64,000 nt of DNA from Dreissena polymorpha (lineage: Eukaryota; Mollusca; Bivalvia; Myida; Dreissenidae). The position numbers were made by a program, and so were the translations under genes. The stretch is from positions 34,470,567 through 34,534,566 of the forward strand of contig NC_068365.1 in assembly GCF_020536995.1 (NCBI RefSeq), read 5' to 3'. Below, piece after piece: positions 47,701 to 59,100 of the stretch (position 1 is its first letter; each line of letters opens with the position of its first letter). Under the pieces are notes generated by a model. That model was not told the origin of the DNA. It saw only the letters and a program-made list of their open reading frames with translations, and ran no database searches.

Positions 47701-50700
47701 GACAATTCCAGGAACTTCACTGGTCTGAGCAGGTCATGTTCACAAAGTTTCACAATAGACTATTAAGGATATCTGCCACAAAAGCTTTTTTTTAAACCAC
47801 AATCAATTTCAAACTCAGCCCAGGTATCAAGTTTGTAAATGTTCTGAGCAAATTTCACTATGAGTTGGTCAAAAATGGGACTTCAAGAGCATTGATATGG
47901 TTTTTCAAATGCCATATCCTTTAGGCACCTGTTCGATTTTCTGCAGCGAACAGCTGTAGCGTATTGAAACGTATACCATTTTTCTCTTCTCAGAACCAGG
48001 GCTTTTTTTAAAGGTAACACCTACAATGTTGTTAAACGTGCAGGCTTTTCACAATTTTAAATACTGTAACGGATTTTTGTGTTTTTAAAAATACATTTTA
48101 CGGTTCACAATGAAAATCAGGCCTAAAATACGTTTTTACCCGTAACAGTTGTTTATCGTCAAACAATTATCTGCTTAAATACGTTATAATTTGTTTTAGA
48201 AAGGGATGCCCCATAGCGGTTTCTACTGTATTTTTATGCTTTTATACAACTGAAAAATGAAGTGCATGAGAATACTAAGAAGAACTGTAACGTATTTTTT
48301 ACGAACTTTGTCAATAGCAAATAAACCTCTGTAACGTATAAAACATATTTTTGATAAACTCAATACAGATCAGTAAACAATATTACACATGATCTGTTGT
48401 ATGAGTTGATCTTTTTTGCCAAAACGTTGTCATATAACATTCAAATTGCAGAACTTTCATAAGTTTATACCACAAACATGACAGAAAATCATTGTTTTCA
48501 AAATACCATTTATTTGCTTTTTTAAGATGAATTTTGAGCATTTAAATATTTATTGATTTTAACTCTCAATTATTAACCATAAATGGTCAAAACTATAGAG
48601 TCAACAGACTGTATATTGAACATTCGAACGTCACAGTCTTATTTTATTTTTTTTGTCTTTGATTAAGTTTCAGTTCATTTAAAAACATTGATACTTGTAA
48701 TTTTTAAGAAAATAAGTGTCAGGGTTCCTACGCTTAATAGGGGTCAGGTTTTGGAACAAAAAAATTTGTATGCGTTCTATAACGTTGTAGTCAGTCACTG
48801 TAAAAATCGCAACGGTTTGGAGGAGAGAAAAAACGTGTACGTTCTAATACGTTACAGGTGTGCAAAGGATATGAGGAAAACTGCACCACCTTATGGTGGC
48901 CATTCTTTGACCTAGTGATCTAGATTTTGAGCCCACTGGAACTTAGGTTCTGAAATCATTCCAAAATATAATTGGGACAAAGTTAATGTTCTCACTAAGT
49001 TTCATGAAGATTATGCAATACATAAGGCCTCTAGAGTTTCCACTAACTTTTTATTTATTTTGTTCTAGTGACCTGTTTTTTTTAACCAAAATGACCTGGT
49101 TAAAAACTAGGCCTAGACATCAATGGGACTTGAAATCAAATTTCAAGAAATTTGTCCTCTAAACTGATCACAAGTCACAACAGATGACGAATGACAGACA
49201 AAAGACGATCACAAAAGCTTACCATGACCACGTGGTGCAAGAAAAGCAACAAATACATGTATTTTGAAAGAAGTTTTACCCATTTCCACCAGATATTTTG
49301 TTTTCTTTTCTCAAAACTTCACCCAACCAGCATTGGAGGTTTTGCTGTGACTTCCTATTAGTCAGATCATGAACTAATATTATACCTGCAAGGAAAATAC
49401 CATTAAAAATACTAATCATCTTGTAAATTATCTGAGCATATAGTAGTTAACAAAAAATTTGCATGGTTATCTACTTTCATAAACTTGATTTTGTAATCAA
49501 TTAAAAATACTACAAAAAAATTAATGTTACTCCAATCTTAACTCAAGAATACTGGAATACCCCCCCCCCCCCCGGTAGCATATTTGTAACAAGTGCACTC
49601 ATCTGAGACCCACATGAACTTAACTGTTCTAAGCTGGTTAAGTTTCACTGAAGAAACTATAAACTGCTGCCACTTTTTCAATGTTACCAACAATAAAAGA
49701 ACTAGACCCAGACATCACCAGAACAAATATTCTTAACAAGCTTTATTATGATTGCGCCCAAAATTTGATTTCTGAAGTGTTCACTGGCTTCAGTGTAGCA
49801 ATATTAGGAAAACTGCCTCGTCCCATGTTTAATATGCTTTTTAACAAGCAGAACTTTTTTCAAACACTGCCCAGATATGATTTGAATACATGTTTTGAGA
49901 AAGTTTATTTACTTTTTAGCAAAAAATTGACTTCTAAAGTGCTCACTATCACCATATAAGAAAAACTGCACCCTGGCAGCCATAATATTTAATCGTTTAC
50001 AATCATTAAACTTGAATACTATTCATAAATCGTCCCAAAATTATATCTGATATAATTGCAAACAAGATGCGTTTGTGAAACACAATGTCCCCCTATATGA
50101 CGTTTGACCTTGTAGGATGACCTTGACCTTGTAGGATGACCTTGACCTTGACCCTTCACCACTCAAAATGTGCAGCTCCATGAGATACACATGCATTTCA
50201 AATATAAAATTGCTAGCTTCAATATTGCAGAAGTGACATTACATGAGCAATTTTGACAAATATATTTGACCTTGAAGGATGACCTTGACCTTTCACCACT
50301 AAAAATGTGCAGCTCCATGAGATACACATGCATGCCAAATATCAAGTTGCTATCTTCAATATTGCAAAAGTATTCAGAAAATTAGCGATTTGGGCCACAT
50401 ATATTTGACCTCTGACCTTGAAGGATGACCTTGACCTTTCACCACTCAAAATGTGCAGCTCCATGAGATACACATGCATGCCAAATATCAAGTTGCTATC
50501 TTCAATATTGCAAAAGTACTCATAAAATGAGCGATTTTGGCCTATATTTGAAATCTGACCTTGAAGGATGACCTTGACCTTGACCTTTCACCACTCAAAA
50601 TGTGCAGCTCCATGAGATACACATGCATGCCAAATATCAAGTTGCTATCTTGAATATTGAAATACTGCAAAAGTGTACATTAAATGAGCGATTTTGACCC

Positions 50701-53700
50701 ATATATTTGACCTTTGACCTTGAAGGATGACCTTGACCTTTCACCACTCAAAATGTGCAGCTCCATGAGATACATATGCATGCCAAATATCAAGTTGCTA
50801 TCTTCAATATTGCAAAAGTTATTGCAAATGTTAAAGTTGGCGCAAACCAACCAACAGACCAACCAACCAACAGACCAACAGAAAGGGCAAAAACAATATG
50901 TCCCCCACTACTATAGTGGGGGACATAAAAATTGACCAGTTCAGCTAAAATCTATATAAAAATATGATGAACTAAATGTAACATTTATCAGAACACAATA
51001 ACCTTAAACTGCTTTCACAAGAAAATGTACATTACATCCCCATAGCAGCATTAGGTTGTCATGTAAGGACCACTTAGAAATGAGCCTTGGTAAATGGGGC
51101 TTAATGCATATGCTGTCACCAGAGGCTCATCAGGGACAACCCTCACCGTGTTTATAGTATTTTGTGTTTAAATGATGTCTCCTCTTAGCAAAAATCCTGT
51201 TTAGGTATTGCTAATCTTGGACAACATTTTACGCACATGTATTAAACCCAATTGTTCCACAGCAAGGCTCAAATGTAAAATATAAACCTGGTGTCATATA
51301 CCGTGCACATTGGTGTAGAACATAGATTGAAAGTCCTGGTGACTGGTACATCCCCCTATATAAACCTGGTGTCGCATACCGTGCACATTGGTGTAGAACA
51401 TAGATTGAAAGTCCTGGTGACTGGTACATCCCCCTATATAAACCTGGTATCACATACCATGCACATTGATGTAGAACATAGATCGACAGTCCTGGTGACT
51501 GGTACATCCCCCTATATAAACCTGGTGTCGCATACCGTGCACATTGGTGTAGAACATAGATCCAAAGTCCTGGTGATTGGTACATCCCCCTATATAAACC
51601 TGGTATCACATACCATGTACATTGGTGTAGAACATAGATCGACAGTCCTGGTGACTGGTACATCCCCCTATATTAACCTGGTGTCACATACCGTGCACAT
51701 TGGTGTAGAACATAGATCGACAGTCCTGGTGACTGGTACATCCCCCTATATCCCACAGCTCTATGAAGAATGTCTTCTCTGCAGCTGTCCCTGCCTTATA
51801 CTCGTGAAGCTGAAATGAGTTGTTCATCACAAAATACCATGTTTGTATCTGTATATGTATTTCAAAAAACATTTTCTATTACCTTATGTTTGGACAAAAA
51901 CAAAATTAATTGTTTTAAGAGTTTCAAAACTAACAAGTATTAACACAAATAAAAGATAAAATTAATTTGACTTATATAACTTTTTTACTCTAATGATAGA
52001 AAGTTTTGAGAAAAAAGTAATAATCATTATGTTAATAATAATACTGATAATAATAGTAATAAAAATAATAATAATAATAACAAGAAACCGTCGGAGACGG
52101 GTGATGCTGCCCCAAAGTTTTTTGTCACAGTATTGCACTATATATTCAGATAAAAGGAAACGTCTTGACAGCACAGTAGTTGGGGGGACAATAATTTTTT
52201 TATAGAAAATTTAAAAGGGCCATAACTCTGTGAAAAAAATCATCCGACCAGAACCCGCTGATAATATGCACATCTCCTCTTGGAAGTGAAGCTTCCCATA
52301 AAGCTTAATTGAATTCCGGTCATTAGTTGCTGAGAAATAGCCTGAACAAAAATTGTGCATGGACGGACACACACACGGACAGACGAAGCGGCGACTATAT
52401 GCTCCCGCAAAAATAAATTTTGGGGGAGCATAATAAAATTAATAATAACAAGACTATTGCCAAGCAATATAAGTCCCCTACCAGGATCCAGATAAGTGTG
52501 ACAGACAGACTGACACACAGAGCGCAAACCATAAGTCCCCTCCAGTTTAACCGGTAGGGGACAACAATAATACAATAATAATAATAGTAATAATAATAAT
52601 AACAATAACTATCCCTTGTCACAGTACTATTGAACACCCCCCAGACTCCACTTAAAGTAATATATGGTTATCTGTAAAAAGTTGTTACACAGCGAAAAAT
52701 TGGACCCTAGGGGATTTGGCTGACAAGTTATGACATCAGACACAGTATTTAATTTTTTTTGTAGAGAACCAAAATACAATTTTACACAATAAATAGGAAA
52801 CCTTTAAGCCTTTCATTTTCATAGGAGAATTTGTGTTACGTCATTTTGTAATATAAAGTCCAGTGATAATTACCGGCTAATTTGAGAGCAATATTTAGCC
52901 CTATTCCAGTGACATAAAGTCATATTCCTTGACATTACCATATAAATGTAAACTTAATTTAAAAACAAAAGATTTTGACAAATTGAGTAAGTCAGAGGCA
53001 ATGCCAGCTATTTTAATAAAACCAATTTTAGGCATAATATAATATAGAATTTGGATAAAAATATTACATTCACTTTTTGAAACAAAGTTGAAACAAGGGA
53101 CAAAATTGTCACAAAACCAGGTTTTCATTGTGAAAAAAAATCTGATTAAGGGAGACAACTCAAACTGAACTTTTGATATGAACAAACAAAATTAACCCCC
53201 TTTGTAAGTTTGTTTCAAAATAAATCTATTTTAAGTTGTGGTGACCTTGACATTGGAGATATTGACGTGATTCTTTCGTGCAACACACCGTCCCATGATG
53301 GTGAACAAATGTGCCAAATAATTGTAAAATCTCACAATGAATGACATAGATATGGCCCAGACAAGCTCATTTATTGCCAATTTTGACCTTTGAACTCAAA
53401 GTGTGACCTTGACCTTGGAGATATCGACGTAATTATTTCGCGCAACACACCGTCCAATGATGGTGAACAAATGTGCCAAATGATTTTAAAATATGACAAT
53501 GAACGACATAGTTATGGCCCGGACAAGCTTGTTCCGCCCGCCCGCCAGCCAGCCAGCCCGCCCGCATTCGCCAATCTAATAACCAGTTTTTTCCTTCGGA
53601 AAACCTGGTTAAAAAAGGTTATGATTCTTGTCTCAAAATAAAATTTTCCTTTTGTCATAAAATTCCAAATTTGAGGGACCTTGCCACTTTTGCCTGTGAG

Positions 53701-55610
53701 CATGGAAAAAAACAAACAAATGTTATCTATTTGATGCCTGGGTGTGGCCTGTTTTGACCCAAGGGTCATGAATTGATGAAAATAATTTAATTGTAAATAT
53801 AAAATGTTTCATACAAAATATGACAGACCTGGATATTGTAGTATCAGAGATTTTGATATGTAATGGATTGCAAAGAATATTTGAAATTAAAAAAAAAAAA
53901 AAATATTCCAATACTTAGTTTATTGAATATTTGAATATTTATTTAGCTTTTAGTTGGCATCACTTATATTTTTGCTATTTAATTCTATAATAACAATAAT
54001 GAAGTTACAGAAATTCTGAGTTGAGCTGTATTTTATATCTTTGCACTATACAAATTGCACATGCAAAACTTCATATGATTATGAACAGTCCAAGAAAATT
54101 TGAATATTGCACTTTGAACAGTGAAGAACTTTTCAGGACAAATTTGTGTCTACAGTAAACAGACGGATTGACAGACTGTCAGAAACAAATGAGCTGATTC
54201 CAGTATGTCCTTCTTAACTTTATATAGAAGTAATTAATAAAGAGAAGAAAATGATTAAAAGAAGATTACCTAAATATTGACATAACATCTAAAACTTGGG
54301 TAAGGTTTGCTGGCATTTCAAGCATTTTACAGGAAGTAATTTGCATGTTATACCAGGATGAATTTTAACATAATTTCACTATAATTGCATCTCAAAATTG
54401 CTTTATTCACACTCATCAAAAAGTAACATAAATTGTGTTTTAAATTCAAAATATCTATTTTCTTTGTTTCAATACCACAAGAACAAAATATTTTATAGTC
54501 ATAAGGCCAATTCTGGTCTATTCTGACTTAAAAATGTACACATTTATGCCAAGTTCAGTCTTTGTAATTAAACAGTGGACCAGGCTGACCAAATCCATAC
54601 AAAAATATTTGGTCTGAGCTTTCTCAAGCAAATAAGAAAAGTTTATCAGCCAACACGTCATATATTTTAGCAGACCAGTGCTCAATGTTAATATCGTAAT
54701 TTTAGTAAATATACGGTCAGATTAATATTAAAAAGATCAAACTAATATCTACACAAATCTTAAACAAATTATAAGTGGTCTACCGAACTGTTTTCTAGTC
54801 AAGTTGATATCATTTTATAAATAACTGATCTAGGAAAAAGCTCAATGCGAGTGTGTTGGCACAGAATAATCAGGGACTAAACTTTCCGCCTAAACTTGAT
54901 TTATGGAAAGAAGATACTTACTTCAATGAAAAAAATAATAACAGCTGTTAATGTTGTCCTGGATTACACTGTACAGTGTACACACATGCACTGAGCCCCT
55001 GTTTTTTTAGAGTGAGGCTGATTTTAACATGTATGGCACATTAAATTGGAAATACCTTTACGTCCACTGAACAGCCAATGGTCCAGCCTGGATTGTTTGT
55101 AGGTTCATTGTGACAAATAAGATGTACCAGGGATGTTTTACCTACACCTAGAACAAAACACAAAAGATATTTCACTAAATAAGACATTACATAGTTGGAT
55201 ATTCTCAAGAAACCATGACTGAATAAGACTAAAAGGTGAAAAGCAAAAAACAATGTTATGGACTTAGTCACTTGGAAAGTTGACTTGCAAACAAGTAGAC
55301 TAAGGCTGCTTTAACAATTCCATGCTTAAATTCCTTGCATTTAGAATGTCACTGCAATTGCAAATAATACATTTTAGCTGAATTCGCCTTTATTGTAATT
55401 TATGATGATTTTAATTTTCATATATCCGAATTACTGTTCATCCGAAATATATATCTATGAAAACTAATATGTATTTCTCTAAAAACAAACATAATTTGGA
55501 TGACAACCGTTTAAGCGTGGGCATATAACAATCAAGCATGCATGAATCGTGAAAATTGGCATACCAGAGTCACCAACAACAAGAATTTTGACTTTGTCAA
55601 CATTCGCCAT
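41727..55610 (-). CDS. RABL3: RABL3, Rab-like small GTPase, complete eight-exon gene
   Basis: Exons on the minus strand: 55565-55610, 55056-55147, 51692-51809, 49280-49385, 47205-47349, 46989-47060, 45292-45321 and 41727-41801. All have GT-AG borders and phases agree throughout; total 684 nt, 227 residues (human RABL3 has 236). Visible: P-loop GDSGVGKTS (13-21), [24 protein letters not shown] (G3, about 57-69), [28 protein letters not shown] (G4, TKAD 141-144), [13 protein letters not shown] and a last exon ending NAHVD, like LHYD in human. The C-terminus has no prenylation cysteine, as known for RABL3, an atypical dimerising Rab-like GTPase reported to affect KRAS prenylation and lymphoid development. 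Exon 7 is only 30 nt. The start is ATGGCG at 55610. The gene looks intact. Introns carry many repeats, described separately. Confidence 0.95.
42565..43460 (+). repeat. Composite 'tgaccttgacc' repeat, copy 1 (RABL3 intron 7)
   Basis: From 'caaacaagatgcgtttgtg' to 'tagtgggggacataaaa'. Five direct units of about 150 bp ('aatgtgcagctccatgagat', 'gccaaatatcaagttgctat'). Ends 'aatgtccccc' and 'gggggacat' are inverted. (cagacaga)n microsatellite at about 43357-43385. Nearly the same element lies at 50060-50935. Confidence 0.85.
43465..44580. other. RABL3 intron 7, no other gene seen
   Basis: AT-rich; chance open frames on both strands (for example 44059-44385) with no splice support. Confidence 0.45.
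44585..44825 (+). repeat. Single-unit copy of the 'tgaccttgacc' element
   Basis: Starts 'acaagatatgtttgtg', has one unit and ends 'caatatgtccccctgtttag'. Confidence 0.7.
45135..45276. mobile_element. Short MITE beside RABL3 exon 7
   Basis: 'acaagggctttattttcc' at the left and, inverted, 'gacagggctttttttcc' at the right, with a C run at about 45176. It ends some 16 bp from the exon 7 donor. A related start ('aacagggcttttttggcc') occurs at 61186. Confidence 0.55.
45840..46380 (+). repeat. Old repeated units in RABL3 intron 6
   Basis: Recurring 'cctccat.caaactcaag' and 'gaccttgatctttaac' boxes (about 45930, 46050, 46210); similar wording recurs at 62690-62820. Borders unclear. Confidence 0.4.
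46480..46905 (+). repeat. Diverged copy of the 'tgaccttgacc' element
   Basis: 'catgccccccatatgggc' start, one unit (46600-46690), 'tcttcgaaggggggcataca' end. Lies in RABL3 intron 6, next to exon 6. Confidence 0.65.
47675..49240 (+). repeat. Diverged relative of the ten-unit TIR element, split by an insertion
   Basis: Left part 'ggcgctcacctgac' to about 47953 and right part 48858 to 'cacaaaagcttaccatga' belong to the 39.5-41.2 kb family. The middle is a different TIR element (47954-48857). In RABL3 intron 4. Confidence 0.6.
47954..48857. mobile_element. 904-bp element with 19-bp TIRs
   Basis: Left CTGTAGCGTATTGAAACGT and the inverted right end CTGTAACGTATTAGAACGT match at 16 of 19 bases. Internal 'gtaacgtat' boxes recur. 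No transposase; non-autonomous. Target duplication not clear. Confidence 0.6.
49590..50040 (+). repeat. Old relative of the ten-unit TIR element
   Basis: 'gtgcactcatctgag', 'gttaagtttcactgaag' and 'actgcctcgtcccatg' boxes match the family loosely. A C14 run precedes it at about 49561. Confidence 0.4.
50060..50935 (+). repeat. Composite 'tgaccttgacc' repeat, copy 2 (RABL3 intron 3)
   Basis: Nearly identical to 42565-43460, same orientation, same unit order and the same 'ctatagtgggggacataaaa' end; differs by small indels and in the (caac)n tail. Confidence 0.85.
51281..51754 (-). repeat. 78-bp minisatellite made from the RABL3 exon 3 end and its splice donor
   Basis: Six units starting at 51287, 51365, 51443, 51521, 51599 and 51677 ('cctggt.tc'). 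On the minus strand each unit is about 61 nt of the 3' end of RABL3 exon 3 plus about 17 nt of intron including the donor (GTATGT, GTATGC or GTATAT). Only the unit at 51677-51754 is joined to the rest of the exon; five lie in intron 3. Because 78 is a multiple of 3, long open frames arise on both strands (51291-51818 plus, 51229-51663 minus) and are not genes. Confidence 0.9.
52035..52085. repeat. (aat)n-type microsatellite
   Basis: Imperfect ata/aat runs; another at 52558-52608. Confidence 0.8.
52080..52436 (+). repeat. Interspersed repeat in RABL3 intron 2
   Basis: From 'ccgtcggagacgggtgatgctgcc' to 'ctcccgcaaaaataaa...tttgggggagcat', with a terminal hairpin. A second short unit follows at 52445-52566, bounded by 'agtcccctacc' and 'ggtaggggac'. 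Confidence 0.6.
53109..53615 (+). repeat. Two-unit element with inverted ends
   Basis: Ends AAACCAGGTTTTC and GGAAAACCTGGTT are inverted. Two direct units of about 160 bp start at about 53240 and 53402 ('gtgaccttgac.ttggagatat'). (cccgccagc)n stretch at 53536-53565. Confidence 0.7.
53620..55050. other. Rest of RABL3 intron 2, nothing else seen
   Basis: AT-rich with an A15 run near 53889. No further exon is needed: RABL3 exon 2 and exon 3 join in phase. Confidence 0.5.
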
Positions 55611-56120
55611 GTCATCTGTTTCTTACCAGACGATTTGCCCTTGCACAGACAAGCATTTGATCTCTTCGGATCACTGAAGCGCATTTTGAACCAATCAAAA
55701 GTATCGTACTGTAATTGTAGTTGTTCGGTGTTATTCCGATTAGACTGGTACCTTGCTACCTTATTAAAACAAATAATACCAGCAAACGGCTAACTTCGCC
55801 AAATATAGTTTACCTTATTTACTTTACCAACTCAAGCGTAACAAAACTGGTTTCGTTTAGAAGAAACGGTGTCAGACAGTAGTCTAATAATATTATTGTA
55901 TCAAGTAATCATGTATTGTGGAATATTAAAAATCATATTGTTTTTCAGTCAGTTATTTAACTCGGCATCGATTGTTTGAATGTTTCATTTTATGTATTTG
56001 GGTGGGGTCACTGATGTTGTGCGTGAGTGACTGCATTTTGTAAACATAGAGACGTTTAAGTTTTCGTTTTATGGCATGCGCTGACGGCTGTGAAGTGTTT
56101 GGCAGTTGATGTTGTAAACT
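55611..56120. promoter_or_regulatory. Probable shared promoter between divergent genes
   Basis: Only 510 bp separate the start codons of RABL3 (minus) and the gene at 56121 (plus). No TATA box of note in either direction; inferred from spacing. Confidence 0.5.
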
Positions 56121-59100
56121 ATGGATCATCAAACAATAGGATTTGATCTTGTAAATGACAATGGCAATGCAGGTAACATAAATGCTTTCACTTTTATTTA
56201 TGTATTTGCAAAATTTAAAGTACGGTAGCGTAGTGGGGACATACACTCCTTTTTGCATAACTCGTTCGCACAACATACTTATTGGAGTCATTCGCAGGAA
56301 TGACTTACAAACTTGTTCCCACAAGTTGAATATGTTGTGGAACGACTTATTAACTAAGGCTCGATTGGTCTCGGGTACTACTTACTCTCGGTACTTTTAA
56401 TGTAGGGTTACTCGCCCTTAAGAGTCGATTTTTTCTTTTGAGTCAGACATTTTTATCTTCGTAGTTTGCAAAGATCAGTATTGTTTCGCATGATATGTGA
56501 CTTTTTAATGAAAACCACCTTTCATACTCAAAATAATTTAAATTTCTAAGTAAAATGTTATCAAATATATTATCTCATGATGAATTTGGATTCGGTACAG
56601 TATTAATAACTTTTGGTGACTGTAAGTTCAAAATTGTGAATTATCGATCATCTAATTTCCATCTGCATTTTGGTCAGATTCATTTCACCGCATTTGCAAA
56701 TGACTTGATATTGAAAACATTACCTTATCCTGTAATAATGGAAGGTTATGTCTGTGGTTTGCTCTGTTATATAGATTTTACAGTAAAAAATGTGTTACAA
56801 CTCAATTAGCCCTTAAGAAGAACGAAATTTGCCCTTGCGGCGAACAATATGTGTTTACCTACTGGCAGAGTAATACGGATAAACCGTAAATTCATTCCGA
56901 TAAAATTATCATGACTCAATTTATAAAGAATCTCTTAGCTCACAAACAACAAGAATCATATCATGTAATTTGTTTTATCTTTTTATTTTTGTACTTTTCT
57001 TTGTAACCGCCTGACTGCCAGTGCTACTGCTCCGGTGTTGGAGTTTGGATAGGCACTTAAAGTGTTTACAAAATAATAAATTTATAAATTCAACACAAAA
57101 CACTGTATAATGTGAATTGGGAATAAGACATCAATTTGGGAATAAATTGTGTTTTACCAAAACGGCATAATATGCAGTTTTATCTGTTGTATTTATCTAG
57201 TTTTACAAATTATAATTAAAACATATCTACTTGCATATATAATAGCATCATTTAAATTGATTTTACTTTAAAACTGGATTTTTTATGAATTTAAAAAAAA
57301 ATCCTCATGAAATGAAACTGTGTCCATGCCGCGCATGGACACGGTTTAAAAATACACTTTAAATGATAAAAATTCAATCACTGTTAATGAAAAAGTCATT
57401 AAAAATTTCTTATTTAGCTTAAATTATAGATAATATATTACAAAAATATATGTAGATCATGAAATGAATAGTTTTGTTTGAGAAAATCACCAAAATGATG
57501 TCCATTCCCAGTTTGATGTCTTATTCCCAATTCACATATAATACAGTGTTACATGAATGTAACTGTGAATTTGGCATTATATTAAATATAGGGAATGGAT
57601 AACCAAAATGAATTAATGCTAAAAATATTAATATGTGTCCGTGTTAACTCATGGGCGAATTCAATAGCCTGCGACAATAGGTATTTTAAATCAGCTTTTT
57701 TTCAATGAACATAAGCTGGGAACCAAATAATTATTGGAAAACAAAAATAGATTCATAAGATATGATACCGGTACTAAAAGCCTGCACGAGCTGAGTCCAG
57801 GCTAAATTGATCACTAAAGCTTGTCAACGTATTCTAATACCATTAACCTGTCCGACTCAACGGCGAGTTACCCTACTTTATATGTTACCACATACCTGAT
57901 GACATGATTTACTTTTGTACTGCATTGGTGTAAACAAATTTTTTCTTTTTCATGAAAAATACTATAGGACGTTCCAAACACGTTACACAACTTACATACA
58001 GACCGTTGCCAGCAGCAGTTTGTAAGTTTACTAGTACACTGTAGTTTGTAAACCTTTCACCTAGCTGTTCCAGTATTAATTGTTACATGTATGCATGTTT
58101 CATCGTGGGTACAAGTTATATGCATTGACACTTATAGTGGATTCCATCACATGGCTGTATGGCTTTTGTCAATGAATAGATTATATACATGACGTATATC
58201 TTTTGTTGTACATGCTTCATCAAGGATATACATTACTATGTGTATGTGCCTGTGTGTGCCTGAGTAGTCAAACACCAGAACATTTGCACTAGATCCCTTA
58301 AGATTTTATTTGAAATCTTAAAACTGCCCTGTTAGCAGGAAGTGTTGAAAGAACAAATGTAGTCATGCAACCATGTTCTACGCTTAACCACTCAGATACA
58401 CATTTTGACACATTTGTAGTCCTTTAGAAAAAATATCTATTTATTAGTTTCAAGTTTTGATATGGCTTCATTTCCAACCCAAACTTACAAATGGGCAGCA
58501 AACACCTGGTTGCAACTTAGTGCCATTTTCACTAATCTGAGCTGGACAGTTGTAAAATGTTAGCGAACAATCCTACACAGTCATGGTGTTCATTTAAACA
58601 TTTTGTAAATTTTAAGAGTTTAAACCCAACAGTTGAATATCAGCAGTATTTCTAACTGATCAGTATCAAAAGCATCAAATGCAACCCTGATATTTTTCTC
58701 TGATCAACCCTGATTATTTGCAAGAAAGCTAATTTTGTCTAAAACAATTTGCCATGACTCAATCATTGATTATAAATGCACATGTTTTAGAAGTGAAACT
58801 GCATGACTTTAAATGTCACAGTGAATACAAACAACTGGTACAGTTCTTTTTCCAGTTTGGGAATGAGGCCAGGTCCCTTTGGATTAGGAAAAATCGTGTC
58901 CTTTTTACTTAAGTTGGGAAATAACTGTTGTTTTTTTGCCTTTAATACATGCTTTAAGTATTACATTTACTAAGATTAAACTTACATCTAGCTTAATGGG
59001 ATCTCAGGCACTCATCATAAGTTGCTTTCCCCCACCACTGCCACCCCCACCAGCTGTTTCCCCATCCTCCTACATGTAGCTGCAACCCCTTCCAAAACCT

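Noticed and set aside
51229-51818. Open frames of 175 (plus) and 144 (minus) codons with 26-residue repeats
   Set aside because: The 78-bp tandem unit is a multiple of three, so any stop-free frame stays open; the real coding part is RABL3 exon 3 in another frame.
52240-52637. Leu/Tyr-rich minus frames over the (aat)n tract
   Set aside because: Low-complexity translation of a microsatellite.
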